Source: an uncultured Hyphomicrobiales bacterium
Lineage (GTDB): Bacteria > Pseudomonadota > Alphaproteobacteria > Rhizobiales > Beijerinckiaceae
DNA: 5,258 nucleotides
Direction: 5' to 3'
Assembly (NCBI GenBank): GCA_903932565.1
Contig: CAIZGQ010000899.1
Coordinates: 1 to 5,258 of the forward strand
How positions within the stretch are numbered: position 1 is the stretch's first letter; each line of letters begins with the position of its first letter. Positions 1 to 5,239 of this stretch are shown here, piece after piece. The notes under the pieces are model-generated. The model did no database searches, was not told the origin of the DNA, and worked only from the letters and a program-made list of their open reading frames with translations. Made by a program: the position numbers and the translations under genes.

Positions 1-360
1 CGTTATCTCAGCCTACCGTTTGTGGTGGGCGAGGGCGCCAATGCGCACATTTCTCAATATCTCAGCCTGCTCGATGCGTCCGGCGACCTGCGCTCGAAGA
101 TTCGCGCCGGCATGTGGGTTGGCAACCGCCGCTGGGACATCAAGCTGATCTCCGGCCTTGAAATCAAATTGCCCGAACTTGGTGCCGAAGATGCGCTGCG
201 GGAGTTTGTTCGACTCTCGCGCGACAATCGCATTCTCGACAAGGACCTGTTGTCGGTCGATTTGCGCATGCCCGGTCGCGTCGTTGCGCGCCTGTCCGAG
301 GATGCGGCTGCGGCACGGGCTGAAAGCCTGTCGCGCAAGAAGGGCAAGGGCGGCGCATGA
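1..360 (+). CDS. ftsQ: Cell division protein FtsQ, C-terminal part (5' truncated by window edge)
   Basis: This frame is open from the first base and ends at TGA 358-360, giving the last 119 residues of a protein that begins upstream of the window. FtsQ is a single-pass inner-membrane divisome protein whose periplasmic POTRA and beta domains bind FtsB/FtsL. What is visible is the end of the beta domain: LPFVVGEGAN at about residues 5-14, then RRWDIKLISGLEIKLPE, then a V-D-L-R-M-P-G-R segment near 86-93 and RLSEDAAAAR, matching alphaproteobacterial FtsQ in order and spacing. The last residues (SRKKGKGGA) are a short basic tail. The cytoplasmic, membrane and POTRA parts are not in the window. 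Identity is supported by the motifs and by ftsA following with a 4-base ATGA overlap. No frameshift or internal stop is seen. Confidence 0.93.
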   Translation, partial: RYLSLPFVVGEGANAHISQYLSLLDASGDLRSKIRAGMWVGNRRWDIKLISGLEIKLPELGAEDALREFVRLSRDNRILDKDLLSVDLRMPGRVVARLSEDAAAARAESLSRKKGKGGA

Positions 361-1670
361 CCCCGATCATCACGCCACGGCTAAAACCCATTTCCGCCCG
401 CAAGAGCGCCATTCTCTCCGTGCTCGATATCGGCACGTCGAAAGTCGTCTGCCTGGTGGCGCGTCTTATTCCTGCAGAGCCATCGGAAGTGCTGCGCGGT
501 CGCACCCACCGCTGTCGCATTTTGGGCATCGGACATCAGCGGTCGCGCGGCATGAAGGGCGGCGCTGTTGTTGACATGGACGAGGCGGAAAACGCCATTC
601 GTCTTGCCGTTGATGCGGCCGAGCGTATGGCGGGCGTGCAGGTTGAAAGCGTGATCGTCAATGTGACGGGCGGACGCGTTGGCTCGCGTCATTTCAAGGC
701 GCAGATTTCCATCGATGGCCGCGCTGTCGGCGAAAGCGACCTGCATCGCGTTTTGGAAGCCGCGGCCGCACAGACAGAGCGCGATGGTCGCGCTGTTTTG
801 CACGCGCTACCGACCGGATTTTCGCTTGATGCCACCGATGGTATTCGCGACCCCAAGGGCATGATCGGCACCACGCTGGGCGCAGACCTGCACGTGGTGT
901 CGTGTGATGGCGCGGCAGCCCGCAATCTCATGCTGGTTGTTGAGCGCTGTCATCTCGATATAGAGGCCATGGTGTCGACGGCTTATGCAGGCGGCCTGTC
1001 GGCGCTTGTGGATGATGAAGCTGATCTCGGCACGGCGCTCGTCGATATGGGCGGTGGCACAACATCGATCGGTGTGTTTGCCGGTGGTCACCTGACCCAT
1101 GTGGATGCGTTCGCCGTGGGCGGGCATCACGTCACGATGGATATCGCGCGCGGGCTGACCATCAAACTCAGCGACGCCGAGCGGTTGAAGACGCTCTATG
1201 GCACCTGCATGGCGTCGGCCTCCGATGATCGCGAAACCATCGCTGTCTCGCAGGCAGGCGACGAGGGGGATCACGTCTCGCATCTGCCGCGATCGCAGCT
1301 CGTGCGCATCATCCGTCCGCGTGTGGAAGAGACTTTGGAACTCGTGCGCGACCGGCTGAAAGCGGCGGGGTTTGCAGCCGAATCCGGGCGACGGCTCGTG
1401 CTCACCGGTGGCGCCAGCCAACTCACCGGCTTGCCGGACGTGGCGCGTCATATTTTTGGATCGCAGGTTCGCATTGGTCGCCCCTTGGGCATCCAGGGCC
1501 TGCCGGAATCTGCAAAAAGCCCCGCGTTTTCGGCGGCTCTTGGCCTGCTTGTGTTTCCACAAGTGGCCGGCATCGAACATTTCGAACCCCGTCGGCAGGG
1601 CTTGCTGCAGGGGACGGGAACCGACGGATACATCAGCCGCATGGGTCGTTGGCTGATGGATAGTTTCTAG
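357..1670 (+). CDS. ftsA: Cell division protein FtsA (actin-like ATPase, Z-ring membrane tether)
   Basis: FtsA is an actin-fold ATPase that binds the FtsZ tail and anchors Z-ring filaments to the cytoplasmic membrane. The 437-residue product is complete. Phosphate-1 loop LDIGTSKV lies at residues 23-30, the FtsA-specific 1C (SHS2) domain at roughly 95-180, phosphate-2 loop LVDMGGGTTSIGVF at 228-241, the VGGHHVTMDIARGL segment at 254-267 and the adenosine motif LVLTGGASQLTGL at 347-359. The end, GYISRMGRWLMDSF (424-437), is the expected amphipathic membrane-targeting helix. The start is ATG 357, overlapping the ftsQ stop as ATGA, with an AAGGG Shine-Dalgarno at 346-350 inside ftsQ, six bases away; the N-terminal extension before the first beta strand (LKPISARKSAILS) is typical of Hyphomicrobiales FtsA. 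Coupling implies co-expression with ftsQ. A stable hairpin follows 12 bases after the stop. Confidence 0.97.
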   Translation: MTPIITPRLKPISARKSAILSVLDIGTSKVVCLVARLIPAEPSEVLRGRTHRCRILGIGHQRSRGMKGGAVVDMDEAENAIRLAVDAAERMAGVQVESVIVNVTGGRVGSRHFKAQISIDGRAVGESDLHRVLEAAAAQTERDGRAVLHALPTGFSLDATDGIRDPKGMIGTTLGADLHVVSCDGAAARNLMLVVERCHLDIEAMVSTAYAGGLSALVDDEADLGTALVDMGGGTTSIGVFAGGHLTHVDAFAVGGHHVTMDIARGLTIKLSDAERLKTLYGTCMASASDDRETIAVSQAGDEGDHVSHLPRSQLVRIIRPRVEETLELVRDRLKAAGFAAESGRRLVLTGGASQLTGLPDVARHIFGSQVRIGRPLGIQGLPESAKSPAFSAALGLLVFPQVAGIEHFEPRRQGLLQGTGTDGYISRMGRWLMDSF

Positions 1671-1682
1671 CGTGCGGCGGAT

Positions 1683-1715
1683 TGTGGGAAGCGGGCGCGG
1701 CGCCCGATCCCCACA
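1683..1715 (+). promoter_or_regulatory. Strong symmetric hairpin between ftsA and ftsZ
   Basis: Outer arms TGTGGG (1683-1688) and CCCACA (1710-1715) and inner arms CGGGCG (1692-1697) and CGCCCG (1701-1706) are all centred on base 1699. They form 12 perfect pairs with one 3x3 internal loop (AAG/ATC) and a 3-base loop. A/T and wobble pairs can extend the base outward to about 1680-1718. No T-run follows (the next bases are GTTCCTCAG), so it does not look like an intrinsic terminator. By position it could stabilise or process the ftsQA/ftsZ transcript, attenuate read-through, or be a protein-binding dyad near the ftsZ promoter. The pairing is directly visible; the role is inferred. Confidence 0.6.
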
Positions 1716-1747
1716 GTTCCTCAGAGTTACAAATCAGGACCAGGGTG

Positions 1748-1778
1748 CTGGCGGCGCCCCAATCGAGAGGCCAGTTTT
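1748..1778 (+). promoter_or_regulatory. ftsZ ribosome binding site with possible flanking hairpin
   Basis: GAGAGG at 1765-1770 is the Shine-Dalgarno, eight bases before ATG 1779, and supports that start. The inverted arms CTGGC (1748-1752) and GCCAG (1770-1774) could close a 17-base loop containing most of the Shine-Dalgarno, ending four T residues before the ATG. The binding site itself is convincing. The 5-bp stem is short for its loop and may be chance in GC-rich DNA. Confidence 0.55.
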
Positions 1779-3584
1779 ATGAGCATCAATCTGAAGGCGC
1801 CCGAGTTGCGCGAACTGAAGCCCCGCATCATGGTGTGTGGCGTTGGTGGAGCCGGCGGCAATGCAGTCAACAACATGATTGTATCTGGCCTTCTTGGCGT
1901 CGAATTCATCGTCGCCAACACCGATGCGCAGGCACTCACGAAATCCAAAGCTGACCGCATCATTCAGATGGGCCTGCAGGTGACCGAAGGCCTTGGCGCT
2001 GGGTCGCACCCGGAAGTTGGCCGCGCCGCAGCTGAAGAAGCTGAAGAAGAAATTCGCGATCATCTGGCTGGCGCACACATGTGCTTTGTCACCGCCGGCA
2101 TGGGTGGTGGGACCGGCACAGGGGCCGCCCCGGTCGTCGCCCGCATTGCCCGCGAAATGGGAATTCTGACGGTTGGGGTTGTCACCAAGCCCTTCACCTT
2201 TGAAGGCGCGCGCCGCATGCGCATGGCCGAAGCTGGCATTCTGGAATTGCAGAAGGCGGTCGATACGCTGATCACAATTCCCAACCAGAACCTCTTCCGC
2301 GTCGCCAACGAGAAGACCACCTTTGCTGACGCCTTCGCCATGGCCGATCAGGTGCTCTACTCGGGTGTCGCCTGCATCACCGATCTGATGGTCAAGGAAG
2401 GCCTGATCAACCTCGACTTTGCCGACGTGCGCGCCATCATGCGCGAAATGGGCAAAGCCATGATGGGCACGGGCGAAGCCTCCGGCGACAAGCGCGCCAT
2501 TCTTGCCGCCGAAGCTGCCATCGCCAATCCGCTCCTGGACGAAGTGTCGATGAAGGGGGCCCGTGGCCTGCTGATCTCGATCACCGGTGGCAATGATCTG
2601 ACCTTGTATGAAGTGGATGAGGCCGCCAGCCGCATTCGCCAGGAAGTGGATGAAGACGCCAACATCATTCTGGGTGCCACGTTTGATGCCTCGCTTGATG
2701 GCATCGTGCGCGTGTCTGTTGTCGCGACCGGCATCGACAAGATCATGACGCCGGATATGACCCGGGACATGAGTGTCGCCGAGACACGAATTGCTGAAGC
2801 GGCGCAAAGCTTGCGCGAAATGACCCGCCGGGTCCCGGCTTCTGCGCCCGCACCGCGTCAGCCGCTGACCTACCAGCAGGCTGTGAACGAGACGCCGACA
2901 CAGACCTACATGGACTATTCCGGCAACCAGGGTGCAACGTCTGCCGCTGCCCCAAGCCAGGCTCCCGCAACATCGTCCCTGCAGGCGTCAGCTTATGCGG
3001 CCCAGCAGGCCGCAGCCTTTGAAGCGCACCAGTCAACGCACCAGCAGGATGTCCACATCCAGGCGGTTGCGCCGCGCCCCGCCTTTCAGGCAGCCCCCGC
3101 ACCGGTCGTTGCGCCCGTCGCTGAATATGAGGACCCGCGCCACTTCATGCCGCCCCAGGCCGAGCAATTGCCGCTGCGGCCCCAGCGCATGCCAAGTGTC
3201 GAGGATCTTCCACGCCCCGGTCGCGATATGATCCGGGCGCGCGCGGACGAGCAGGTTGCCGAGACCCATCCTGCCAACCAGCGCCGGACGCTTCTGGAGC
3301 GCCTCGCCTCCTTCGGACGGGCGGGCGAGGACGAGCATGCGCACCAGCCGCCCCAGGCATCTCAGAATCAGCCGTCGCAAAGCATGGCACCCAGCGTGTC
3401 GAGCACAGGCTATGCCCCGCGTGGCCCGGCGCCAGGACCGGTGCATGCGCAATATGCCAAGCCGCAGGCCGCACCCCGCGGCGCGCAGGGACAGCTTGAC
3501 CCGCATGGTCGTGCTGCACCGCAGCGTCCGTCCGACGACGATCAGTTGGAAATTCCGGCTTTCCTGCGGCGGCAGTCGAGCTGA
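1779..3584 (+). CDS. ftsZ: Cell division protein FtsZ (tubulin-like GTPase)
   Basis: FtsZ polymerises with GTP at midcell into the Z-ring, the scaffold of the divisome. The GTPase core occupies about residues 14-330: T1 loop GVGGAGGNAVN at 21-31, T2 loop ANTDAQAL at 46-53, the tubulin signature GMGGGTGTGAAP at 107-118, KPFTFEGARR at 137-146 with the nucleotide-contacting E142 and R146, and the T7 synergy loop NLDFADV at 211-217 with catalytic D213 and D216. Residues about 340-585 are a long disordered Ala/Pro/Gln/His-rich linker with two conserved-looking islands (near 469-490 and RRTLLERLASFGR at 502-514). The tail QLEIPAFLRRQSS (589-601) is the conserved peptide that binds FtsA and other partners. 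At 601 residues it is much longer than E. coli FtsZ (383) but normal for Rhizobiales-type FtsZ. ATG 1779 has a good Shine-Dalgarno. It lies 108 bases after ftsA, enough for its own promoter, though none is clear. Confidence 0.98.
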   Translation: MSINLKAPELRELKPRIMVCGVGGAGGNAVNNMIVSGLLGVEFIVANTDAQALTKSKADRIIQMGLQVTEGLGAGSHPEVGRAAAEEAEEEIRDHLAGAHMCFVTAGMGGGTGTGAAPVVARIAREMGILTVGVVTKPFTFEGARRMRMAEAGILELQKAVDTLITIPNQNLFRVANEKTTFADAFAMADQVLYSGVACITDLMVKEGLINLDFADVRAIMREMGKAMMGTGEASGDKRAILAAEAAIANPLLDEVSMKGARGLLISITGGNDLTLYEVDEAASRIRQEVDEDANIILGATFDASLDGIVRVSVVATGIDKIMTPDMTRDMSVAETRIAEAAQSLREMTRRVPASAPAPRQPLTYQQAVNETPTQTYMDYSGNQGATSAAAPSQAPATSSLQASAYAAQQAAAFEAHQSTHQQDVHIQAVAPRPAFQAAPAPVVAPVAEYEDPRHFMPPQAEQLPLRPQRMPSVEDLPRPGRDMIRARADEQVAETHPANQRRTLLERLASFGRAGEDEHAHQPPQASQNQPSQSMAPSVSSTGYAPRGPAPGPVHAQYAKPQAAPRGAQGQLDPHGRAAPQRPSDDDQLEIPAFLRRQSS

Positions 3585-3621
3585 TTCGCGGCGCCCGAGC
3601 TGGCACAGACGTTAAATCGGA

Positions 3622-3663
3622 CCCGCGATTCGTCCCTTGAAAGGGTCGCGGGGGCCATGTTTT
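3622..3663 (+). terminator. Possible ftsZ transcription terminator (bulged hairpin)
   Basis: CCCGCGA (3622-3628) pairs with TCGCGGG (3646-3652) in a 7-bp outer stem. Inside it, CCCT (3634-3637) pairs with AGGG (3642-3645) around a TGAA tetraloop, with TTCGT bulged on the 5' side. A TGTTTTC stretch follows, but only after a GGCCA spacer, so the T-run is further from the stem than in a standard intrinsic terminator. It sits 38 bases after the ftsZ stop, where a terminator would be expected. It could also be a 3'-end processing hairpin. Confidence 0.4.
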
Positions 3664-3673
3664 CATTCGTGTT

Positions 3674-3702
3674 TTGAGGAACTTAAACAATTGTGTTCAA
3701 AT
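3674..3702 (+). promoter_or_regulatory. Candidate lpxC promoter (weak)
   Basis: TTGAGG (3674-3679) and TCAAAT (3697-3702), 17 bases apart, each match four of six positions of the housekeeping -35 and -10 consensus. They lie in the AT-richest part of the gap. An alternative is TTGAAA (3637-3642) with TTTCAT (3661-3666) at 18 bases, overlapping the hairpin. Neither is strong. The main argument is the position upstream of a long leader. Confidence 0.2.
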
Positions 3703-3713
3703 CTTCTGGATCT

Positions 3714-3728
3714 GTAACACATCGTTAA
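3714..3728 (+). promoter_or_regulatory. CtrA-like binding site (GTAA-N7-TTAA)
   Basis: GTAA (3714-3717), seven bases, then TTAA (3725-3728) differs by one base from the TTAA-N7-TTAA consensus of the alphaproteobacterial cell-cycle regulator CtrA, which controls ftsZ and ftsQA in Caulobacter. It lies just downstream of the candidate promoter, where binding could repress. A one-mismatch match in an AT-richer stretch may be chance. Confidence 0.25.
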
Positions 3729-3773
3729 AAAGCGTGATTTGGCGCAAATGAGGCGGGCGCGTATTTTGGCCAC

Positions 3774-3799
3774 GTTCAAACGACCTTGGTCGCGTGAAC
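3774..3799 (+). promoter_or_regulatory. 26-base symmetric dyad upstream of lpxC
   Basis: Outer arms GTTCA (3774-3778) / TGAAC (3795-3799) and inner arms CGACC (3781-3785) / GGTCG (3788-3792) share the same centre, between 3786 and 3787. Ten of thirteen half-site positions are complementary. The two-base centre is too tight for an ideal RNA loop unless the inner pair opens, so a dimeric DNA-binding protein operator is at least as likely as an RNA hairpin. It lies between the candidate promoter and the lpxC start. Confidence 0.45.
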
Positions 3800-3837
3800 C
3801 CTGTCAGGTTGAGTACATCGGTTTGTGAGGTAAGTGC

Positions 3838-3859
3838 CCTCGCGAGGTCTGAGGACCTC
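3838..3859 (+). promoter_or_regulatory. Overlapping palindrome and hairpin in the lpxC leader
   Basis: CCTCGCGAGG (3838-3847) is a perfect 10-base palindrome. Its right end is reused as the left arm of a second inverted repeat, GAGGTC (3844-3849) / GACCTC (3854-3859), with a TGAG loop. The two structures cannot form together. The second loop and right arm also contain GAGG (3851-3854), which could act as a Shine-Dalgarno for the in-frame GTG at 3862. Confidence 0.4.
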
Positions 3860-3876
3860 CAGTGGAAACCTTCAAC

Positions 3877-3933
3877 CCGGCAGCGTCCAATCGAATTCAA
3901 CTGCCGGAAGCGTGGCGACGCGCTGAGGCAGTT
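3877..3933 (+). promoter_or_regulatory. Mutually exclusive hairpins just before the lpxC ribosome binding site
   Basis: CTGCC (3901-3905) can pair in two ways. Upstream, CCGGCAG (3877-3883) pairs with CTGCCGG (3901-3907) around a 17-base loop. Downstream, AACTGCC (3899-3905) pairs with GGCAGTT (3927-3933), and AGCG (3909-3912) / CGCT (3921-3924) can form a second stem inside it. Both outer stems are seven perfect pairs. The downstream hairpin ends four bases before the AAGG Shine-Dalgarno at 3938. Alternative pairing next to a ribosome site is the layout of a translational switch, but no ligand or leader-peptide signal identifies one. Seven-base stems do arise by chance in GC-rich sequence. 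Confidence 0.35.
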
Positions 3934-3937
3934 AAAA

Positions 3938-3941
3938 AAGG
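3938..3941 (+). promoter_or_regulatory. lpxC Shine-Dalgarno supporting ATG 3952
   Basis: AAGG after an A-run (3934-3939) lies ten bases before ATG 3952. It supports this start over the in-frame GTG at 3862, which would add 30 residues and has its own GAGG at 3851-3854. The added stretch has lower third-position GC (about 14 of 30 codons) than the first 30 codons after ATG 3952 (about 20 of 30), and it uses CGA twice and AGA once. Confidence 0.6.
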
Positions 3942-3951
3942 TGCAGCCAGA

Positions 3952-4905
3952 ATGAAATTCGGAAAACAGACGACGCTCCGTGAACGGATCGTGCTCACCG
4001 GCGCAGGGGTCCATTCCAATTCCCCCGCCCGTCTGGTTCTCCACCCCGCTGACGTCAACACGGGCATTTCATTTCTCCGCACCGGCGCAGATGGCCGCGA
4101 AGTCATGATCGAGGCCTCCTGGGCCAAGGTGTCGATGACAGAGCTTTGCACCGTGATCGGTGCTGGCAGTGATGGCAGCGTCAGCACAATTGAGCATCTG
4201 CTCGCAGCATTCTCCGGCCTCGCCGTCGACAACGTTCTTGTCGAAGTTGATGGTCCGGAAGTTCCGATCATGGATGGCTCCGCCGCCGCGTTCGTGGAAG
4301 CGATTGATCAGGTTGGCCTTGTCGAGCAGGCAGCGCCCCGCCGGTACCTGAAAATCCTCAAGCCCGTCCGCATCGAACACGGCCGTGGTTTCTCCGAGCT
4401 TCGCCCGGCAGATCGTGGCTTTACACTGGACGTCGAAATTGATTTTACCGGTGGGCTGATCGGTCGCCAGCGCAAGGTTCTGGAATTGGAACCCGGCGTG
4501 TTCCGTCGCGACATTTCACGCGCGCGCACCTTTGGCTTCCTGCGCGATGTGGAACGGCTTTGGAAAGCGGGCTTCGCGCTTGGTGCTTCGCTCGACAACA
4601 CGGTTGCGCTGGATGATGAACGCGTCCTCAATCCGGGTGGCTTGCGTTACGCCGACGAGTTCGTTCGCCACAAGACTCTGGATGCAGTTGGCGATCTGGC
4701 GTTGGCCGGCGCCCCGATCATCGGCACGTATCGGTCCTATTGTGGTGGCCACAAGATGAATGTGGCTGTGCTCCAGGCCTTGTTTGCAGACGCCTCGGCT
4801 TATCGCTTTGTGGATGCATCCACGTCGTCGACCACGCGCCGCGCCTCAAGCCGCACGGACATTGGATTTGCCGTGGCCCCGGCCTACGCTCCCGACCTGA
4901 ACTAA
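3952..4905 (+). CDS. lpxC: UDP-3-O-acyl-N-acetylglucosamine deacetylase LpxC
   Basis: LpxC is a cytoplasmic zinc amidase that removes the N-acetyl group from UDP-3-O-acyl-GlcNAc, the first committed step of lipid A synthesis. The 317-residue product is close to the usual 300-320. Expected active-site residues by alignment with E. coli: E81-H82 in STIEHLLAA (E. coli E78/H79), H240 and D244 in DEFVRHKTLDAVGDL (zinc ligands H238/D242) with K241 and D248, and H267 in GGHKMN (H265). The DGPEVPIMDGSAAAFV segment (100-115) and SRARTFGF (189-196) are family hallmarks. The start MKF-QTTLR matches relatives such as Bradyrhizobium; an in-frame GTG at 3862 is less likely. Oddities: GVHSN at 19-23 has Asn where HSG/HTG is usual, and the tail is Ser/Thr/Arg-rich (290-302) and ends PDLN, lacking the E. 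coli AVLA-type FtsH degron. It has its own leader upstream and terminator downstream, so it may be a separate unit. Confidence 0.96.
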   Translation: MKFGKQTTLRERIVLTGAGVHSNSPARLVLHPADVNTGISFLRTGADGREVMIEASWAKVSMTELCTVIGAGSDGSVSTIEHLLAAFSGLAVDNVLVEVDGPEVPIMDGSAAAFVEAIDQVGLVEQAAPRRYLKILKPVRIEHGRGFSELRPADRGFTLDVEIDFTGGLIGRQRKVLELEPGVFRRDISRARTFGFLRDVERLWKAGFALGASLDNTVALDDERVLNPGGLRYADEFVRHKTLDAVGDLALAGAPIIGTYRSYCGGHKMNVAVLQALFADASAYRFVDASTSSTTRRASSRTDIGFAVAPAYAPDLN

Positions 4906-4941
4906 TATCGGCCTGACTTTCACATCGCTGGTTGGATTTTG

Positions 4942-4970
4942 GAAAGACCCCATCTGGGGTCTTTTCATTT
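4942..4970 (+). terminator. Rho-independent terminator after lpxC
   Basis: AAAGACCCC (4943-4951) pairs with GGGGTCTTT (4956-4964) around an ATCT loop: nine perfect pairs, with a further G-T wobble. The right arm runs into TTTTCATTTT. It begins 37 bases after the lpxC stop. The strong GC core and T-rich tail make this the clearest terminator in the window. It implies that the next gene needs its own promoter. Confidence 0.87.
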
Positions 4971-5232
4971 TCTGGATGGGTTGTTGGTCTTGGCCGTCAG
5001 TGACCCAAATGCATCACCCCTTGGTGAAGACTATTTACCGTCAGGCTTGGCCATTCTGGGGCCTTATTTCAACCGTCCTTGAAGGTCTCGGGGCGCCGGG
5101 GCCTTATCAATCTTCATCTCATCGCGCGGCTTGTGCGCGGCGAGCCATCCCATGTGTCGCCTTAACAGTCTTCCAAGCCTAATCCCAAAGAGTGGTATTG
5201 TCGTTGCTGTTGGGGTAAAGCTCGGTCATTCC
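4971..5232 (+). other. Intergenic region downstream of lpxC without recognisable gene
   Basis: I find no convincing coding frame on either strand; a 68-codon frame at 4976-5182 has no recognisable content. Small structures present are TCACC/GGTGA with a CCTT loop (5014-5027) and CGCGC/GCGCG with a 7-base loop (5123-5139). Words recur: CTTGGCC at 4989 and 5046, CCGTCAG at 4994 and 5038, and the repeats listed separately. Following a terminator, it probably carries the promoter of the next gene; no strong -35/-10 pair is evident. Confidence 0.5.
5058..5107 (+). repeat. 10-base direct repeat GGGGCCTTAT, two copies 40 bases apart
   Basis: GGGGCCTTAT occurs at 5058-5067 and again at 5098-5107, exactly 40 bases start to start, so the copies lie on nearly the same face of the helix. 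The shorter GCCTTA recurs at 5159-5164. This could be a pair of binding sites upstream of the next gene, or a chance repeat. Confidence 0.4.
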
Positions 5233-5239
5233 ATGTGTC
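5146..5239 (+). repeat. Imperfect 13-base direct repeat flanking the next gene's putative start
   Basis: CATCCCATGTGTC (5146-5158) and CATTCCATGTGTC (5227-5239) match at 12 of 13 bases, 81 bases apart. Both are followed within one or two bases by CGCC or GCC. The second copy contains the candidate ATG at 5233. This could mark a small duplication or a regulatory site. Confidence 0.35.

Larger units (their letters stand above)
3585..3951 (+). other. 367-base ftsZ-lpxC intergenic region / lpxC leader
   Basis: There is no recognisable protein gene here. From 5' to 3' it holds a bulged hairpin after ftsZ, an AT-richer stretch (about 3658-3730) fit for a promoter, a CtrA-like site, a 26-base dyad, a perfect 10-base palindrome overlapping a hairpin, and two mutually exclusive hairpins just before the lpxC Shine-Dalgarno. 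Each is listed separately. GANTC sites, the target of alphaproteobacterial CcrM methylase, lie at 3583-3587 (overlapping the ftsZ stop) and 3627-3631. A 26-codon ATG frame (3748-3828) has no clear Shine-Dalgarno. The length and density of inverted repeats suggest lpxC is controlled separately from ftsZ. Confidence 0.6.

Noticed and set aside
807..1580. 257-codon open frame on the minus strand opposite ftsA
   Set aside because: Complete overlap with the conserved FtsA coding sequence and no recognisable content; a shadow of codon bias.
1683..1715. DnaA box in the ftsA-ftsZ gap (TGTGGGAAG or TGTGGGGAT on either strand)
   Set aside because: Too many mismatches to TGTGGATAA; the TGTGG match is explained by the hairpin arms.
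1734..2807. 357-codon open frame on the minus strand opposite ftsZ
   Set aside because: It lies entirely over the FtsZ core plus its leader, shows no recognisable protein motif, and long antisense frames are common opposite GC-rich codon-biased genes.
2889..3534. Ala/Pro/Gln-rich tract in ftsZ as a sign of frameshift or insertion
   Set aside because: The frame continues into a perfect FtsZ C-terminal peptide, and long disordered linkers are normal for FtsZ in this group.
3145..3690. 181-codon minus-strand frame over the ftsZ linker and downstream gap
   Set aside because: Low-complexity Arg/Ala/Pro-rich product mirroring the Pro/Ala/Gln codons of the linker; no motif or Shine-Dalgarno seen.
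3862..3951. 30-residue N-terminal extension of LpxC from GTG 3862
   Set aside because: Kept only as an alternative: relatives begin at the MKF position, the extension has lower third-position GC, and it overlaps structured leader DNA.
4976..5182. 68-codon plus-strand frame after lpxC
   Set aside because: No family resemblance and no clear Shine-Dalgarno; it starts directly after the terminator stem and has no supporting context.
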